A DNA stretch of 64,000 nucleotides from Actinopolyspora lacussalsi (lineage in GTDB: Bacteria > Actinomycetota > Actinomycetes > Mycobacteriales > Pseudonocardiaceae). Positions within the stretch are counted from its first letter, which is position 1; each line of letters opens with the position of its first letter. Location: the NCBI GenBank assembly GCA_030803735.1, contig JAURUC010000001.1, positions 4,964,441 through 5,028,440 of the forward strand, in the 5' to 3' direction. The notes beneath the pieces were generated by a model. It was not told where the DNA came from, did not search any database, and saw nothing but the letters and a program-made list of their open reading frames with translations. The position numbers were made by a program, and so were the translations under genes. This document shows positions 44,105-53,578 of this stretch, in pieces.

Positions 44105-45304
44105 ATGACCACCATCGACCCGACGCCGCGAACCTATCCGTTCAGCGCGCCCGACAGGCTGCGGCTGGACCCGTTCTACGCGGAGCTGCGCAAGCAGGAA
44201 CCGGTCTCGCGGGTGCAGCTTCCCTACGGCGAAGCGGCATGGCTGGCCACCAGATACTCCGATGTGCGCACCGTCTTCGCGGATCCGCGGTTCAGCCGCG
44301 CGGCCACGGTGGACAAGGACGAGCCACGCGCGCGCCCGATCCCGCAGCAGACCGGCATCCTGACCATGGATCCACCGGAGCACACCAGGCTGCGCAAGCT
44401 GGTGGCCAAGGCGTTCACCGCTCGCAGGGTCGAGCAGCTGCGACCCCGCGCACAGCGGATCGCCGATGACCTGAGTCGGGCCATGCGGCGCGGCGGCCCC
44501 CCGCTGGATCTGGTCGAGGAGTTCGCGCTGCCGCTGCCGATCACCGTGATCTGCGAACTCCTCGGGGTTCCCTACGAGGACAGAACCGACTTCCGGGTCT
44601 GGTCGGACGCCTTCCTGTCCACGAGCAAGCTGTCCGAGCAGCAGGTCAACGACTACATCGGACAGATGCGCGCCTACATGGCCGGGTTGGTCGAGCAGCG
44701 GCGGGAGCATCCCGCCGACGATCTGCTCAGCGCGCTGATCCAGGCGAGGGACGAACAGGACAAACTCTCCGAGACCGAACTGCTGGACCTCTCGGTGGGG
44801 CTGCTCGTGGCCGGACACGAGACCACGGCCACCCAGATCCCCAACTTCGTCTATGTACTGCTGACACATCCCGAGGAGCTCGACTGGCTGCGTGCCGATC
44901 CGGAACGGATTCCCGCGGCCGTCGAGGAACTCATGCGGTTCGTCCCGCTGGGGGTGAACGCGGCCTTCCCACGTTATGCCCTGGAGGACGTCGAGCTCGG
45001 CGGTGTACTGATCCGCGCTGGTGAGCCGGTCCTGGCCAGCCTCGCTTCGGCCAATCGGGACGAGTCCGTCTTCGAGGATGCCGACCAGCTCGACCTGCGA
45101 CGCGACTCCAACTCCCACATCGGCTTCGGGCACGGGCCGCACCATTGCCTCGGAGCGCAGTTGGCGCGGATGGAACTGCAGGTGGCGTTGGGCACGTTGC
45201 TGCGGGACTTCGAGGATCTGCGGCTCGCGGTGGACGAACCGGATGTCTCCTGGAAGACCGGGATGCTGGTGCGCGGACCGAGAAATCTCCCGGTGACTTG
45301 GTGA
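44105..45304 (+). CDS. Cytochrome P450
   Basis: A 399-residue soluble bacterial monooxygenase. The I-helix motif is AGHETT, the K-helix ExxR is ELMR in VEELMRF, and the heme-binding loop is FGHGPHHCLGAQ with the axial ligand Cys348. ATG 44105 has GGGAG about 7 bases upstream; the frame from 44078 overlaps the operator and is rejected. The sequence resembles CYP105/107-type actinomycete enzymes, which often act on macrolides, steroids or xenobiotics; no substrate can be inferred. The next gene encodes its likely ferredoxin. Confidence 0.94.
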   Translation: MTTIDPTPRTYPFSAPDRLRLDPFYAELRKQEPVSRVQLPYGEAAWLATRYSDVRTVFADPRFSRAATVDKDEPRARPIPQQTGILTMDPPEHTRLRKLVAKAFTARRVEQLRPRAQRIADDLSRAMRRGGPPLDLVEEFALPLPITVICELLGVPYEDRTDFRVWSDAFLSTSKLSEQQVNDYIGQMRAYMAGLVEQRREHPADDLLSALIQARDEQDKLSETELLDLSVGLLVAGHETTATQIPNFVYVLLTHPEELDWLRADPERIPAAVEELMRFVPLGVNAAFPRYALEDVELGGVLIRAGEPVLASLASANRDESVFEDADQLDLRRDSNSHIGFGHGPHHCLGAQLARMELQVALGTLLRDFEDLRLAVDEPDVSWKTGMLVRGPRNLPVTW

Positions 45305-45433
45305 TCCGGTGACGGTGCCGCGCCGCCCGGAGTCCGGCGGATCCTTCCGTCGGTCTCGCCGGGCCGAGGACGAGCCGTGGGACGAACACGCGGAACCGGC
45401 GACGTCAGCGCCGAAAACGTGAAAGGTGATCGG

Positions 45434-45655
45434 ATGAGTTGGCAGGTAGAGGTCGACGGCGAGACGTGTATCGGATCGGGAATGTGCGCCGCCATCGCCG
45501 AGGAGCACTTCCAGTTGGTCGACGGTGTCTCGCGCCCGTTACGAACGGACACCGAACCGGATGACGACGTGGTGGACGCCGCCGAGTCCTGCCCGGTGGA
45601 GGCGATCCGCGTTCGCGACGCACAGTCCGGCCGTACGTTGGCACCCGAGCCGTGA
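45434..45655 (+). CDS. 3Fe-4S ferredoxin, P450 redox partner
   Basis: A 73-residue small electron carrier. The cluster ligands are the cysteines of CIGSGMC (C-x5-C) and of the later CPVEAI, the three-cysteine pattern of 3Fe-4S ferredoxins that serve actinomycete P450s. ATG 45434 follows AAAGG; the longer frame is rejected. It lies 129 bases after the P450 and is probably co-transcribed. Confidence 0.93.
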   Translation: MSWQVEVDGETCIGSGMCAAIAEEHFQLVDGVSRPLRTDTEPDDDVVDAAESCPVEAIRVRDAQSGRTLAPEP

Positions 45656-45783
45656 CCGGGCGTCTTGCCAAGGGGGTCCACGCCGCGACCCGCGGGTGAT
45701 CGTGCGCCGTTCTCCGTGGGGTCAGTCACGGCACGGCGTCCTTCCGGGATCTTTCCGTCGCGTGGTGACTATGCTGGGGCACC

Positions 45784-46407
45784 ATGTCGCGTCCTCGTCG
45801 AATCGGCGTCATGGGGGGAACCTTCGACCCCGTCCATCACGGCCATCTCGTCGCAGCGAGTGAGGTGCAGGCCCAGTTCGGCATGGAGCAGGTGCTGTTC
45901 GTGCCGACCGGGCAGCCCTGGCAGAAGGGCCACGAGGATGTGAGCTCGGCCGAGGACCGCTACCTGATGACGGTGATCGCCACCGCCTCCAACCCGCGGT
46001 TCTCGGTCAGCAGGGTCGACATCGACCGCAGTGGGCCGACCTACACGATAGACACGCTCTCCGATCTGCGGCGGCAGTACCCCGACGCGGAGTTGTACTT
46101 CATAACCGGGGCGGACGCGCTGGAGCAGATCCTCTCCTGGCATCGGGTGGATGACCTGTTCGATCTGGCGCACTTCATCGGAGTCACACGTCCGGGTTAC
46201 TCCCTGGACGACGAGCATCTGCCGCGTGGTTCGGTCAGCCTGGTCGAGATCCCCGCCATGGCCATCTCCTCCACCGGATGCAGGCAGCGCGTCGAGTCCG
46301 GTCTGCCGGTCTGGTACCTCGTTCCGGACGGAATAGTCCAGTACATCAGCAAGCGAGGCCTCTACCGCCGTTTCGGGCAGTCACCGGCGCAGGAGTGGGG
46401 GCCGTAG
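45784..46407 (+). CDS. nadD: Nicotinate-nucleotide adenylyltransferase
   Basis: Makes deamido-NAD from nicotinate mononucleotide and ATP. The 207-residue protein opens with [15 protein letters not shown] (nucleotidyltransferase motif H-x-G-H) and has [13 protein letters not shown] near the C-terminus (IS-T-x-x-R). No clear ribosome binding site precedes the ATG, but TATGCT lies 10 bases upstream and could be a -10 for a nearly leaderless transcript. It begins a block nadD-rsfS-gpgP-like-degV matching Rv2421c-Rv2417c. Confidence 0.96.
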   Translation: MSRPRRIGVMGGTFDPVHHGHLVAASEVQAQFGMEQVLFVPTGQPWQKGHEDVSSAEDRYLMTVIATASNPRFSVSRVDIDRSGPTYTIDTLSDLRRQYPDAELYFITGADALEQILSWHRVDDLFDLAHFIGVTRPGYSLDDEHLPRGSVSLVEIPAMAISSTGCRQRVESGLPVWYLVPDGIVQYISKRGLYRRFGQSPAQEWGP

Positions 46408-46582
46408 GCAGCCCGGGCCGAGCGTTACGCGTGCGGCGGGCAACCGGTCCGGCCCTCTCCCACTCGTCCGGCACCTCGCCCGGGGCGACCGGTACGGTCC
46501 GGTGGATTCCGCCCGTCGAGCGGGGGACGGTTATCCTCGTTCGGAGTACGGGTGGCAGACCGTGACCACCGAGAGGAGCGAT

Positions 46583-46993
46583 GTGGCAGCCAGTGAGAAC
46601 GCCCGCAGTCTGGCGTTGGTGGCCGCGCGGGCGGCTGCGGACAAGAAGGCAGAGGAACTGCTTCTGCTGGACGTGTCCGACCGACTGATCATCACCGACT
46701 GCTTCGTGATCGCCTCCGCTTCCAACGAGCGGCAGGTCGGAGCGATAGTCGAAGCGATCGAGGAGAAGATGCGGACCGCGGGGACGAAACCGGTTCGCAG
46801 GGAGGGCACCCGGGAAGGACGTTGGGTGCTGCTCGATTTCGTCGACGTCATCGTGCACGTGCAGCACTCCGAGGAGCGCGCCTTCTACGAGCTGGAACGG
46901 CTCTGGAAGGACTGCCCGGTCATCGAGTTCGACCACGACGGTGCTCCCGACGACTCCGCCGAGCAGCACAGCGAAGAGGGCAGTCAAGCGTGA
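46583..46993 (+). CDS. rsfS: Ribosomal silencing factor RsfS
   Basis: A 136-residue protein that binds L14 and blocks subunit joining when nutrients are scarce. Family blocks are VSDRLIITDCFVIASASNERQV (split around the Cys), REGTREGRWVLLDF and VHVQHSEERAFYELERLW. GTG 46583 is preceded by GAGGAG at 6 bases; the upstream GTG at 46562 is a weaker alternative. Its stop overlaps the next start (GTGA). Confidence 0.96.
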   Translation: MAASENARSLALVAARAAADKKAEELLLLDVSDRLIITDCFVIASASNERQVGAIVEAIEEKMRTAGTKPVRREGTREGRWVLLDFVDVIVHVQHSEERAFYELERLWKDCPVIEFDHDGAPDDSAEQHSEEGSQA

Positions 46994-47604
46994 CCCTGCA
47001 ACGGCTGGTGCTCTGGCGGCACGGCGAGACGGACTACAACCTGGCGGGGCGTATCCAGGGGCACCTCGATTCCGAGCTCACCGAACTCGGGCTGGAACAG
47101 GCCAAACGCACCGCGCCGCTGGTGGCGGGGTTCGGGCCCGAAGTGGCGGTGAGCTCGGACCTGCGTCGTGCCAGCACCACAGCCGCGGCGTTCGCCGAGG
47201 TCACCGGGCAGGAGGTCCGGCTGGACAAGCGGCTGCGCGAAACCAACCTCGGGCAGTGGCAGGGACTCAGCGGCGCCGAGGTCGAGCAGGGGTGGCCCGG
47301 GGCGATGGGTACGTGGCGCACCCAGCCGACCTTCGCGCCACCGGACGGCGAAACCCGGGTGGCGGTAGCCGAGCGCGCCTACGAGGTGGTGTGCGAACTC
47401 GACGAGGCCGTGGAAGGCACGGCGCTGTTGTGCGCGCACGGCGGTCTGATAACAGCGCTGACCGCCAGACTGTTGGGGTGGCCGACCGAGATCTGGTCCA
47501 GCCTCGGCGGGGTGGGCAACTGCGGTTGGGCCGTGCTCTCCCGCAGCACCCTCGGCAAGCACGGCTGGCGGCTGACTACCTACAACGGCGGGTTCGTCGA
47601 ATGA
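46990..47604 (+). CDS. Histidine phosphatase (GpgP-like, phosphoglycerate mutase fold)
   Basis: A 204-residue protein with the RHG catalytic motif in WRHGETDYN, followed by GRIQGHLDSELTELG, a second arginine in SSDLRRASTTA, and the distal AHGGLI histidine. The M. tuberculosis orthologue in this position (Rv2419c) is glucosyl-3-phosphoglycerate phosphatase, so a role in methylglucose lipopolysaccharide synthesis is possible; this is inferred from synteny. GTG 46990 overlaps the rsfS stop. Confidence 0.92.
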   Translation: MTLQRLVLWRHGETDYNLAGRIQGHLDSELTELGLEQAKRTAPLVAGFGPEVAVSSDLRRASTTAAAFAEVTGQEVRLDKRLRETNLGQWQGLSGAEVEQGWPGAMGTWRTQPTFAPPDGETRVAVAERAYEVVCELDEAVEGTALLCAHGGLITALTARLLGWPTEIWSSLGGVGNCGWAVLSRSTLGKHGWRLTTYNGGFVE

Positions 47605-47644
47605 CACTCCCCCGGATCGCTCGTGGTTCCCGGCGGAGCCCGCG

Positions 47645-48556
47645 TTGAGCGTCGCCGTGGTCACCGATTCGACCGCGTACCTGCCCGCGCGACGGGTCGA
47701 GCACTACGGCGTGCGTGTGGTTCCGCTGCACGTGAGCACGGAGGCCGAGCAGTACAGCGACGAGACCTCGTTCGGTCCGGGGCGCCTGACCGAACAGCTG
47801 CGCCGCGGCAGGCGTGTCACCACTTCGGGGGCGACGGTTGCCGAGTTCGCCGCCGCCTACCGCGCGGCGCTGGACGCGGGAGCCGAGGGTGTGCTCTCGA
47901 TCCACCTCTCCGGTGAACTCTCCGGCACGGTGGATGCCGCTCGCACCGCCGCGCGCGAAGTGGCGCCCTCGGTCATCAACGTGCTCGACTCCCGCTCCGT
48001 TGCCATGGGGCTGGGATTCGCCGTGCTGGCTGCCGCGGAGCTGGCCGAGGGAGGCGCCGGGTTGCAGGAGGTCACCGGAGTGGCCGAGCGCGTCGCGGCG
48101 CGCGGAACCATCCTGTTCTCGGTTCAGACGCTGGAGTACCTGCGCCGTGGCGGGCGCATCGGCACCGCCTCCGCCCTGCTGGGAACGGCGCTGGCGATCA
48201 AACCGCTGCTGCGGCTGCACGACGGTGTGATCGACGCCGCCGAGAAGGTGCGGACCACCAGCGCGGCCGTGCGAAGGCTGGAGCAACTGGCCGTCGAGGC
48301 GGCCACGACCGAGTCCACGCGGCAGTCTCCCACCGGTGATCCGCGCCGACCGGCGCTGGCCGTCCACCACTTGGCGGCGCCGGGACGGGCCGAGACGCTC
48401 GCCCGAAATGTCCGAGGGCGACTGCCGGGGTGCTCCGACTGCGTTGTTTCCGAGGTCGGAGCCACCATCGGAGCCCACATCGGGCCGGGCTCGGTGGGGG
48501 TCGTCGTGCTGCCCGGTGGGTGGAGTGCCACCGGCAGTACACCTTTCGACGACTGA
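47645..48556 (+). CDS. DegV family fatty-acid-binding protein
   Basis: A 303-residue DegV protein. These proteins bind a fatty acid and can act as the FakB subunit of fatty acid kinase. Visible motifs are VTDSTAYLP at the N-terminus, TSGATVAEF, the lipid-contacting ISIHLSGELSGT-like segment (LSIHLSGELSGTVD) and YLRRGGRIG. TTG 47645 follows GGAG at about 7 bases. It lies 40 bases after the phosphatase gene, so it is probably in the same operon. Confidence 0.93.
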   Translation: MSVAVVTDSTAYLPARRVEHYGVRVVPLHVSTEAEQYSDETSFGPGRLTEQLRRGRRVTTSGATVAEFAAAYRAALDAGAEGVLSIHLSGELSGTVDAARTAAREVAPSVINVLDSRSVAMGLGFAVLAAAELAEGGAGLQEVTGVAERVAARGTILFSVQTLEYLRRGGRIGTASALLGTALAIKPLLRLHDGVIDAAEKVRTTSAAVRRLEQLAVEAATTESTRQSPTGDPRRPALAVHHLAAPGRAETLARNVRGRLPGCSDCVVSEVGATIGAHIGPGSVGVVVLPGGWSATGSTPFDD

Positions 48557-48799
48557 TCGGAATTTTCCGCCCGGGTTGTCGGGACGCCGGCTCAGCGGAA
48601 CGCAAAAGCGTGGCCGGGCAGCGATCCGGGCACGACGCCCCGCGGCGCGTTCCGATTTTCCACATCGCCTCGCGGCACTCGGCTCCACCTCGTATTGTGC
48701 GGCTCGCCGCCTGCGTGTTTGTCCACAACGCACTCGGCTGTCCACCGGAGGTGCTCTTCGGTGTTCCCGGCGGGTGCACCGCCGGTTAGCTTCGCCGGT

Positions 48800-49651
48800 A
48801 TGCCCGATCTTTTCCGGTCCGACGGCTCGTCCCCTTCGGAGGAACGAATCGTCGCCGCGGCCACTGACGAGCTTTCCCCGGCCCGTCGACGGCTGCGGCA
48901 GCTGATGGGTTCCGGGAACGGAACCTCCGAGTCGCGCTCGGCGGTCGATACGGCGGAGACCGCCGAGACGGCGGAAAACCGTGAGACACCGGGGGCCGGG
49001 GACCGGGCGCGGCGGTGGTTGCCTCGAACACCGCGCGAGGTGCTGCTGGATCCGGGCCGAGCGGGATGCCTCGGTGTGGTTCTCGCCGCGGTGATCGGCT
49101 GCGTCGTCCTGCTGATGAGCCGCGATTCCGGTGGCGGGACCACGGCGGTTCCGTCGACTCGGATTCCCGCTCCGGGACCGGCAGCGGTGACCGATGCGGC
49201 CGCTACCTCCTCCTCCGAGGCCGAGCTGGTGGTCAGCGTGGTGGGCAGGGTGCACGAACCGGGCCTGGTGACACTGGCGGCGGGATCCCGTGTCGCCGAC
49301 GCGCTGCGAGCTGCGGGAGGTCCGTTACCCGAGACGGACACCCTGGCGTTGAACCTGGCGCGGGAACTGTCCGACGGGGAACAGCTCTACGTCGGGGTTC
49401 CGGTACCGTCACGCGCCTCGAAGCCGGCACCGGACGGCACCACCGCCGCCGACGAGTCCTCGAAGGTGGATCTCAACCGAGCCGACGAACAACGGCTGCG
49501 GGAGCTGCCCGGCATCGGTCCGGTCACTGCCGGGGCGATCCTGCGCTGGCGTTCCGAGAACAGTGGATTCGAGTCGGTGAGCCAGCTTCGCGAGGTCGAC
49601 GGGATCGGGAAGGTGCGGTTCTCGCGGTTGCGCGATCTGGTCCGGGTGTGA
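48800..49651 (+). CDS. comEA: ComEA-like DNA-binding competence protein
   Basis: A 283-residue membrane-anchored protein. A polar N-terminal region of about 120 residues is followed by one transmembrane helix (VVLAAVIGCVVLLM, near 96-110), an SLBB domain (VVGRVHEPGLVTLAAGSRV) and a C-terminal helix-hairpin-helix pair (VDLNRADEQRLRELPGIG, EVDGIGKVRFSRL) that binds DNA. ATG 48800 lacks a good ribosome binding site. TTAGCT 10-15 bases upstream could be a -10 for a leaderless mRNA. It precedes comEC, as in Rv2415c. Confidence 0.92.
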   Translation: MPDLFRSDGSSPSEERIVAAATDELSPARRRLRQLMGSGNGTSESRSAVDTAETAETAENRETPGAGDRARRWLPRTPREVLLDPGRAGCLGVVLAAVIGCVVLLMSRDSGGGTTAVPSTRIPAPGPAAVTDAAATSSSEAELVVSVVGRVHEPGLVTLAAGSRVADALRAAGGPLPETDTLALNLARELSDGEQLYVGVPVPSRASKPAPDGTTAADESSKVDLNRADEQRLRELPGIGPVTAGAILRWRSENSGFESVSQLREVDGIGKVRFSRLRDLVRV

Positions 49652-49658
49652 GGCTGTG

Positions 49659-52040
49659 ATGACCGACCGGGCAGACCCGGACACTGCCGCGTCGGCGGCT
49701 CGCCCGCTGGACCTCCGATTGGTGCCGGCAGCGCTCGGAGTCTGGGGCGCGACGCTGGTCGGATTGCACACCGATTGGGTCGCCGCCGCCCTGTTGGCGT
49801 GCTGCTGTGCCACGACCGCAGCGGTGTGCCTGTTCCTCGCGGGCCGGAGATGGGCGATCGGGGTGATCGTGTGCTCGGTTCTGGTGGGAACCGCCGGTTT
49901 CGGGCTGGCAGTGCGATTGCGGCCCCTCGATGATCACCCGCTTCGGGAAACCGCCTCCTGGGGAGAGAGCGTACGGCTGCGTGTCGAACTCACCGAACGC
50001 CCCACACCCGTGAGCGGTGCCTCGGCCGGGGGCGGAGGTGGGCTCGGGGAACGGTCGGTGGTGCGTGCCCGGATCCGCGCGGTACGACAGGGGGAGAGGT
50101 GGCGCGCGGAGTCCGGTTCGGTGCTGTTGCTGGTGCCCGCCGAATCCTGGGGCGAGCTGTTGCGGGGACAGCGAGCCACCACCACCGGTTCGGCGCTCCG
50201 TCCGCGTGGAGCCGATCTGTTGGTCATCGTTCTCGCGGTCCACCAGCCGCCGGAGAACGTGACTCGGCCGCCCGTGTCACAACGGTTCGCCGAGCGGCTG
50301 CGTACGGGGCTGCGCGACGTTTCCGAGTCCGTACTCTCCCCACGCGCCGAAGGACTGCTTCCCGGCCTGGTGGTGGGAGACACCAGCGGGTTGCTCGACA
50401 CGGTCCGCCGTGATTTCGGCAGGGCGGGGCTGACCCATCTGACCGCGGTGTCCGGTGCGAACCTGGCGATAGTCTGCGGTGCGGTACTGCTGCTGCTTCG
50501 CGCGATGCGTGCTCCACCACTCTTGGCCGCGGGCTGCGCGGGGGTAGCGCTGGCGGGATTCGTGGTTCTCGCCGGGGGCGAGCCCAGTGTGCTGCGGGCG
50601 GCCGTCATGGGGGCGCTCGGGCTGCTCGCGCTCGCGCTGGGGCGTAACGGAACGGCACTGCCCGCGCTCGCGGGCTGTGTGATCCTGCTGCTGTTGTGGC
50701 AACCCGAGCTGGCCGTGAGCCCCGGGTTCGCGCTGTCGGTCGCGGCCACGGCCGCCCTGGTGCTGCTCGCCCCGACATGGTCGGGGTGGTTGCGGCGGCG
50801 GGGGGTGCCCCTCCGATTGGCCCAGGCGCTGGCGGTGCCCGCCGCCGCGCAACTGGCCACCGCGCCGCTGGTGGTCGCCCTTTCCGGAGAGTTCAGCCTC
50901 GTCGGCGTCCTGGCGAACGTGCTGGTCGATCCGGTGATCGCGCCTGCCACGGTACTCGGGGTGATGGCGACGCTGCTCGCTCCCTGGTTCTCCCCGCTGG
51001 GGGAATTCCTGGTGCTGCTGGCCGTTCCGGAACTGGAGTGGGTGCTGCTGGTTGCCCGGTGTGCCGCGAGCTTCTCGCTGGCGACGATCCCGTTGCCTTC
51101 CGGGGCTCCGGGGGTACCGCTCGTGGTCGCCCTGGTGGCCGCGATCCTGCTGCTGCTCCGGTTCCGCACCGGCAGGATGTTGTTGGGCGGTTCGCTGCTG
51201 TCCGTGCTACTGCTGTTGGTCACGATCGGGCTGCGGCCCGGGGGATGGCCCGTGACAGGTTGGAGCGTCGTCGCCTGTGACGTCGGGCAGGGGGACAGCC
51301 TGGTACTGGCCACCGGAGTACGCGGTTCCGCCGTCGTGGTGGATACCGGTCCCAGCGCCGCCCTGGTCGATCGGTGTCTCGACCGCCTCGGGGTGCGGCA
51401 CGTGCCGTTGCTGGTGCTCACCCACCCGCACGCCGATCACTACGCCGGCATCTCCGGAGTGCTGGTGGGACGCGAGGTCGATGCGGTGGCTACGGGAGTG
51501 TCTCGTCCGTCCATCTGGTCGGACACCGACGTTCGACGACGTGCGCGCGACAACGACGCGCACCTGGTGCGGCTGTCCGCGGGGCAACTGATCCGCTGGC
51601 CCGCTCTGGCGATCGAGGTGCTGGCACCGGCAGGGGACGCCGCGCCCGTGGCGGCGGAACGGGTCAACGACGCCTCGGTGGTGCTGCGGGCGAACACCCC
51701 GGCAGGGCGGGTACTGCTGACCGGCGACATCGAACTGGCCGGGCAGCGCGAGCTGCTCTCGGCGGGTGTTCGGCTGGACGCGGAAGTACTCAAGGTACCG
51801 CACCACGGTTCCCGATACACCAGTGACGAGTTCCTCCGGGCGGTCTCCCCACGGGTGGCGCTGATCAGTGTGGGGTACGGGAACGACTACGGGCATCCCA
51901 GTGACGGGATCGTCACGACGCTGCGTGGCCTCGGTGCCGTGGTACGCCGCACCGATCGTCGTGGCGACATCGCAGTGCTGGGCGGAAACCTCGGAATGCG
52001 GACCGCCAGCACCGGCGACCCGTTCCGCCCCGACGACTGA
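49659..52040 (+). CDS. comEC: ComEC/Rec2-family DNA uptake channel protein
   Basis: A 793-residue polytopic membrane protein thought to carry single-stranded DNA into the cell. An N-terminal OB-like DUF4131 region precedes the Competence domain with about eight membrane helices (HLTAVSGANLAI is the family signature). A C-terminal metallo-beta-lactamase-like domain carries the metal motif LTHPHADHYAGI and the later KVPHHGSRY, so it should be an active hydrolase. ATG 49659 with GAGG upstream; GTG 49656 is the adjacent alternative. No type IV pilus genes are in the window. Confidence 0.94.
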   Translation: MTDRADPDTAASAARPLDLRLVPAALGVWGATLVGLHTDWVAAALLACCCATTAAVCLFLAGRRWAIGVIVCSVLVGTAGFGLAVRLRPLDDHPLRETASWGESVRLRVELTERPTPVSGASAGGGGGLGERSVVRARIRAVRQGERWRAESGSVLLLVPAESWGELLRGQRATTTGSALRPRGADLLVIVLAVHQPPENVTRPPVSQRFAERLRTGLRDVSESVLSPRAEGLLPGLVVGDTSGLLDTVRRDFGRAGLTHLTAVSGANLAIVCGAVLLLLRAMRAPPLLAAGCAGVALAGFVVLAGGEPSVLRAAVMGALGLLALALGRNGTALPALAGCVILLLLWQPELAVSPGFALSVAATAALVLLAPTWSGWLRRRGVPLRLAQALAVPAAAQLATAPLVVALSGEFSLVGVLANVLVDPVIAPATVLGVMATLLAPWFSPLGEFLVLLAVPELEWVLLVARCAASFSLATIPLPSGAPGVPLVVALVAAILLLLRFRTGRMLLGGSLLSVLLLLVTIGLRPGGWPVTGWSVVACDVGQGDSLVLATGVRGSAVVVDTGPSAALVDRCLDRLGVRHVPLLVLTHPHADHYAGISGVLVGREVDAVATGVSRPSIWSDTDVRRRARDNDAHLVRLSAGQLIRWPALAIEVLAPAGDAAPVAAERVNDASVVLRANTPAGRVLLTGDIELAGQRELLSAGVRLDAEVLKVPHHGSRYTSDEFLRAVSPRVALISVGYGNDYGHPSDGIVTTLRGLGAVVRRTDRRGDIAVLGGNLGMRTASTGDPFRPDD

Positions 52041-52053
52041 GAATCAATCGTCG

Positions 52054-52106
52054 CTACCCGATGTCGGGCCTTCCGGAGCGAGAGCGGTGCGAGAGGTTCC
52101 GCCACG
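52054..52106 (+). repeat. Dispersed intergenic repeat, copy E
   Basis: CTACCCGATGTCGGGCC, then GGAGCGAGAGCGGTGCGAG, then AGGTTCCGCCAC: a full-length copy, 14 bases after the comEC stop, in a convergent intergenic region. Confidence 0.75.
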
Positions 52107-52150
52107 CGGTGCTTCGACAACTCCGGCAGCAGGCTCGGAACGGCAGAACC

Positions 52151-52250
52151 CCGGTCGCTGAGGTGGTTCGATTGCGAGGTAGGGCCGCTCGCCGCGTAGC
52201 GGCCTACTCAAGAGCGGTCCAACGCGGCAAGTGTCCGCCTCAGCGACCGG
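52151..52250. terminator. Nested hairpins between convergent comEC and thrC
   Basis: Outer stem: CCGGTCGCTGAGG (52151-52163) with CCTCAGCGACCGG (52238-52250), 13 perfect pairs. Inner stem: GTAGGGCCGCT (52179-52189) with AGCGGCCTAC (52198-52207), 10 pairs with one bulged G. The structure can form on either strand and is probably a bidirectional terminator. Confidence 0.75.
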
Positions 52251-52291
52251 TAACCGACCGAGCGCGAAAGGCGCTCAGCGGCACCGTTCCT

Positions 52292-53563
52292 TCAGAGGTT
52301 CAGTGCCTCATCCACTGCTTCGGTGTTCGGCGCCACGGTGGCCTTCGGACCGACGTGCTCCTGCAGCGAGTCCATCGTCTTGAGACCGTCACCGGTGATC
52401 ATCAGTACCGTCTCCGAATCCGGGTCCAGTTGTCCGGACTCGATCAGCTTCTTCGTGGTGGCCACGGTGACGCCGCCCGCGGTCTCGGCGAAGATGCCTT
52501 CCGTGCGAGCCAGCAGCCGGATGCCCTCGACGACCTCCTCGTCGCTGACGTCCTCGATCGCACCGTTGGTGCGGCGCACGGTGTCGAGTACGTACGGACC
52601 GTCTGCGGGGGCGCCGATCGCCAGCGAACGCGCGATGGTGTCGGGCCGCACCGGCTGCACCACGTCGTGGTTCTGCTTGTAGGCGTCCGCGACGGGGGAG
52701 CAGCCCGTGGCCTGCGCACCGAAGATCCGGTAGGGACTCTGTTCCACCAGCCCGACCTCGCCGAGCTCGCGGAAGCCCTTGTCGACCTTGGTGAGCTGTG
52801 ATCCGGAGGCGATGGGAACCACGACCTGCTCCGGAATGCGCCAGCCGAGCTGTTCGGCCACCTCGAAGGCGAGGGTCTTGGACCCTTCCGAGTAGTAGGG
52901 CCGCACGTTGACGTTGACGAACGCCCAGTCCTCGTGCTCCCCGGCCAGTTCGGTGGCCAGGCGGTTCACATCGTCGTAGTTGCCGTCGACGGCCAGCAGC
53001 GAGCCGTCGTAGACGGCGGTCATCAGTACTTTGGCGCGTTCCAGCGAGGAGGGAACGAGCACCACCGAGTCCCAGCCCGCGCGTGCCGCGGCCGCTCCCA
53101 CCGCGTTGGCGAGGTTACCGGTGGAGGGGCACGCCAGTACCTTGAAGCCGAACTCGCGCGCGGCCGCCAGTGCCACCGCCACGACCCGGTCCTTGAAGGA
53201 GTGGGTGGGGTTTCCCGTGTCGTCCTTGATCCAGATGCGTTTGACGCCCAGCGCGTTGGCGAGCGCGTCGGCCCGGACCAACCTCGTACAGCCCGGATCG
53301 GTGTTCGGGTGCCGCTCCACATCGGACGGAACCGGCAGCAGGTTCTTGTAGCGCCAGATCGAGCGCGGGCCGGATTCGATGTCCTCCCTGCGCACGCGGC
53401 CGAAGTCGTAGGCGACTTCCAGCGGCGAGAAGTCCTCCAGGCAGACGAACTCCGGAGCCAGGGGCTGCCGATGCCCCTCTTCCTTGGATACGAGCTCGGC
53501 CGCGGGGCCGAGGTCGAACTTCCGGTCGGTCGTCTCGGACTGCGTTCGGGCGGCAGCTGTCAT
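52292..53563 (-). CDS. thrC: Threonine synthase
   Basis: PLP enzyme that converts O-phosphohomoserine to threonine. The 423-residue fold type II protein has the Schiff-base lysine Lys124 in HSFKDR and the phosphate-binding glycine-rich loop region CPSTGNLANAVGA. Its N-terminal extension (residues 1-75) recalls the longer, plant-like threonine synthases. ATG 53563 has GGAAGG 8 bases upstream; the ORF extension to 53713 is in fact a SAM-I riboswitch. It stands alone, not beside hom or thrB. Control by SAM suggests that it competes with methionine synthesis for carbon, or that the enzyme has a methionine-related role. Confidence 0.93.
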   Translation of the reverse strand: MTAAARTQSETTDRKFDLGPAAELVSKEEGHRQPLAPEFVCLEDFSPLEVAYDFGRVRREDIESGPRSIWRYKNLLPVPSDVERHPNTDPGCTRLVRADALANALGVKRIWIKDDTGNPTHSFKDRVVAVALAAAREFGFKVLACPSTGNLANAVGAAAARAGWDSVVLVPSSLERAKVLMTAVYDGSLLAVDGNYDDVNRLATELAGEHEDWAFVNVNVRPYYSEGSKTLAFEVAEQLGWRIPEQVVVPIASGSQLTKVDKGFRELGEVGLVEQSPYRIFGAQATGCSPVADAYKQNHDVVQPVRPDTIARSLAIGAPADGPYVLDTVRRTNGAIEDVSDEEVVEGIRLLARTEGIFAETAGGVTVATTKKLIESGQLDPDSETVLMITGDGLKTMDSLQEHVGPKATVAPNTEAVDEALNL

Positions 53564-53578
53564 CGCGAGGTCCTTCCC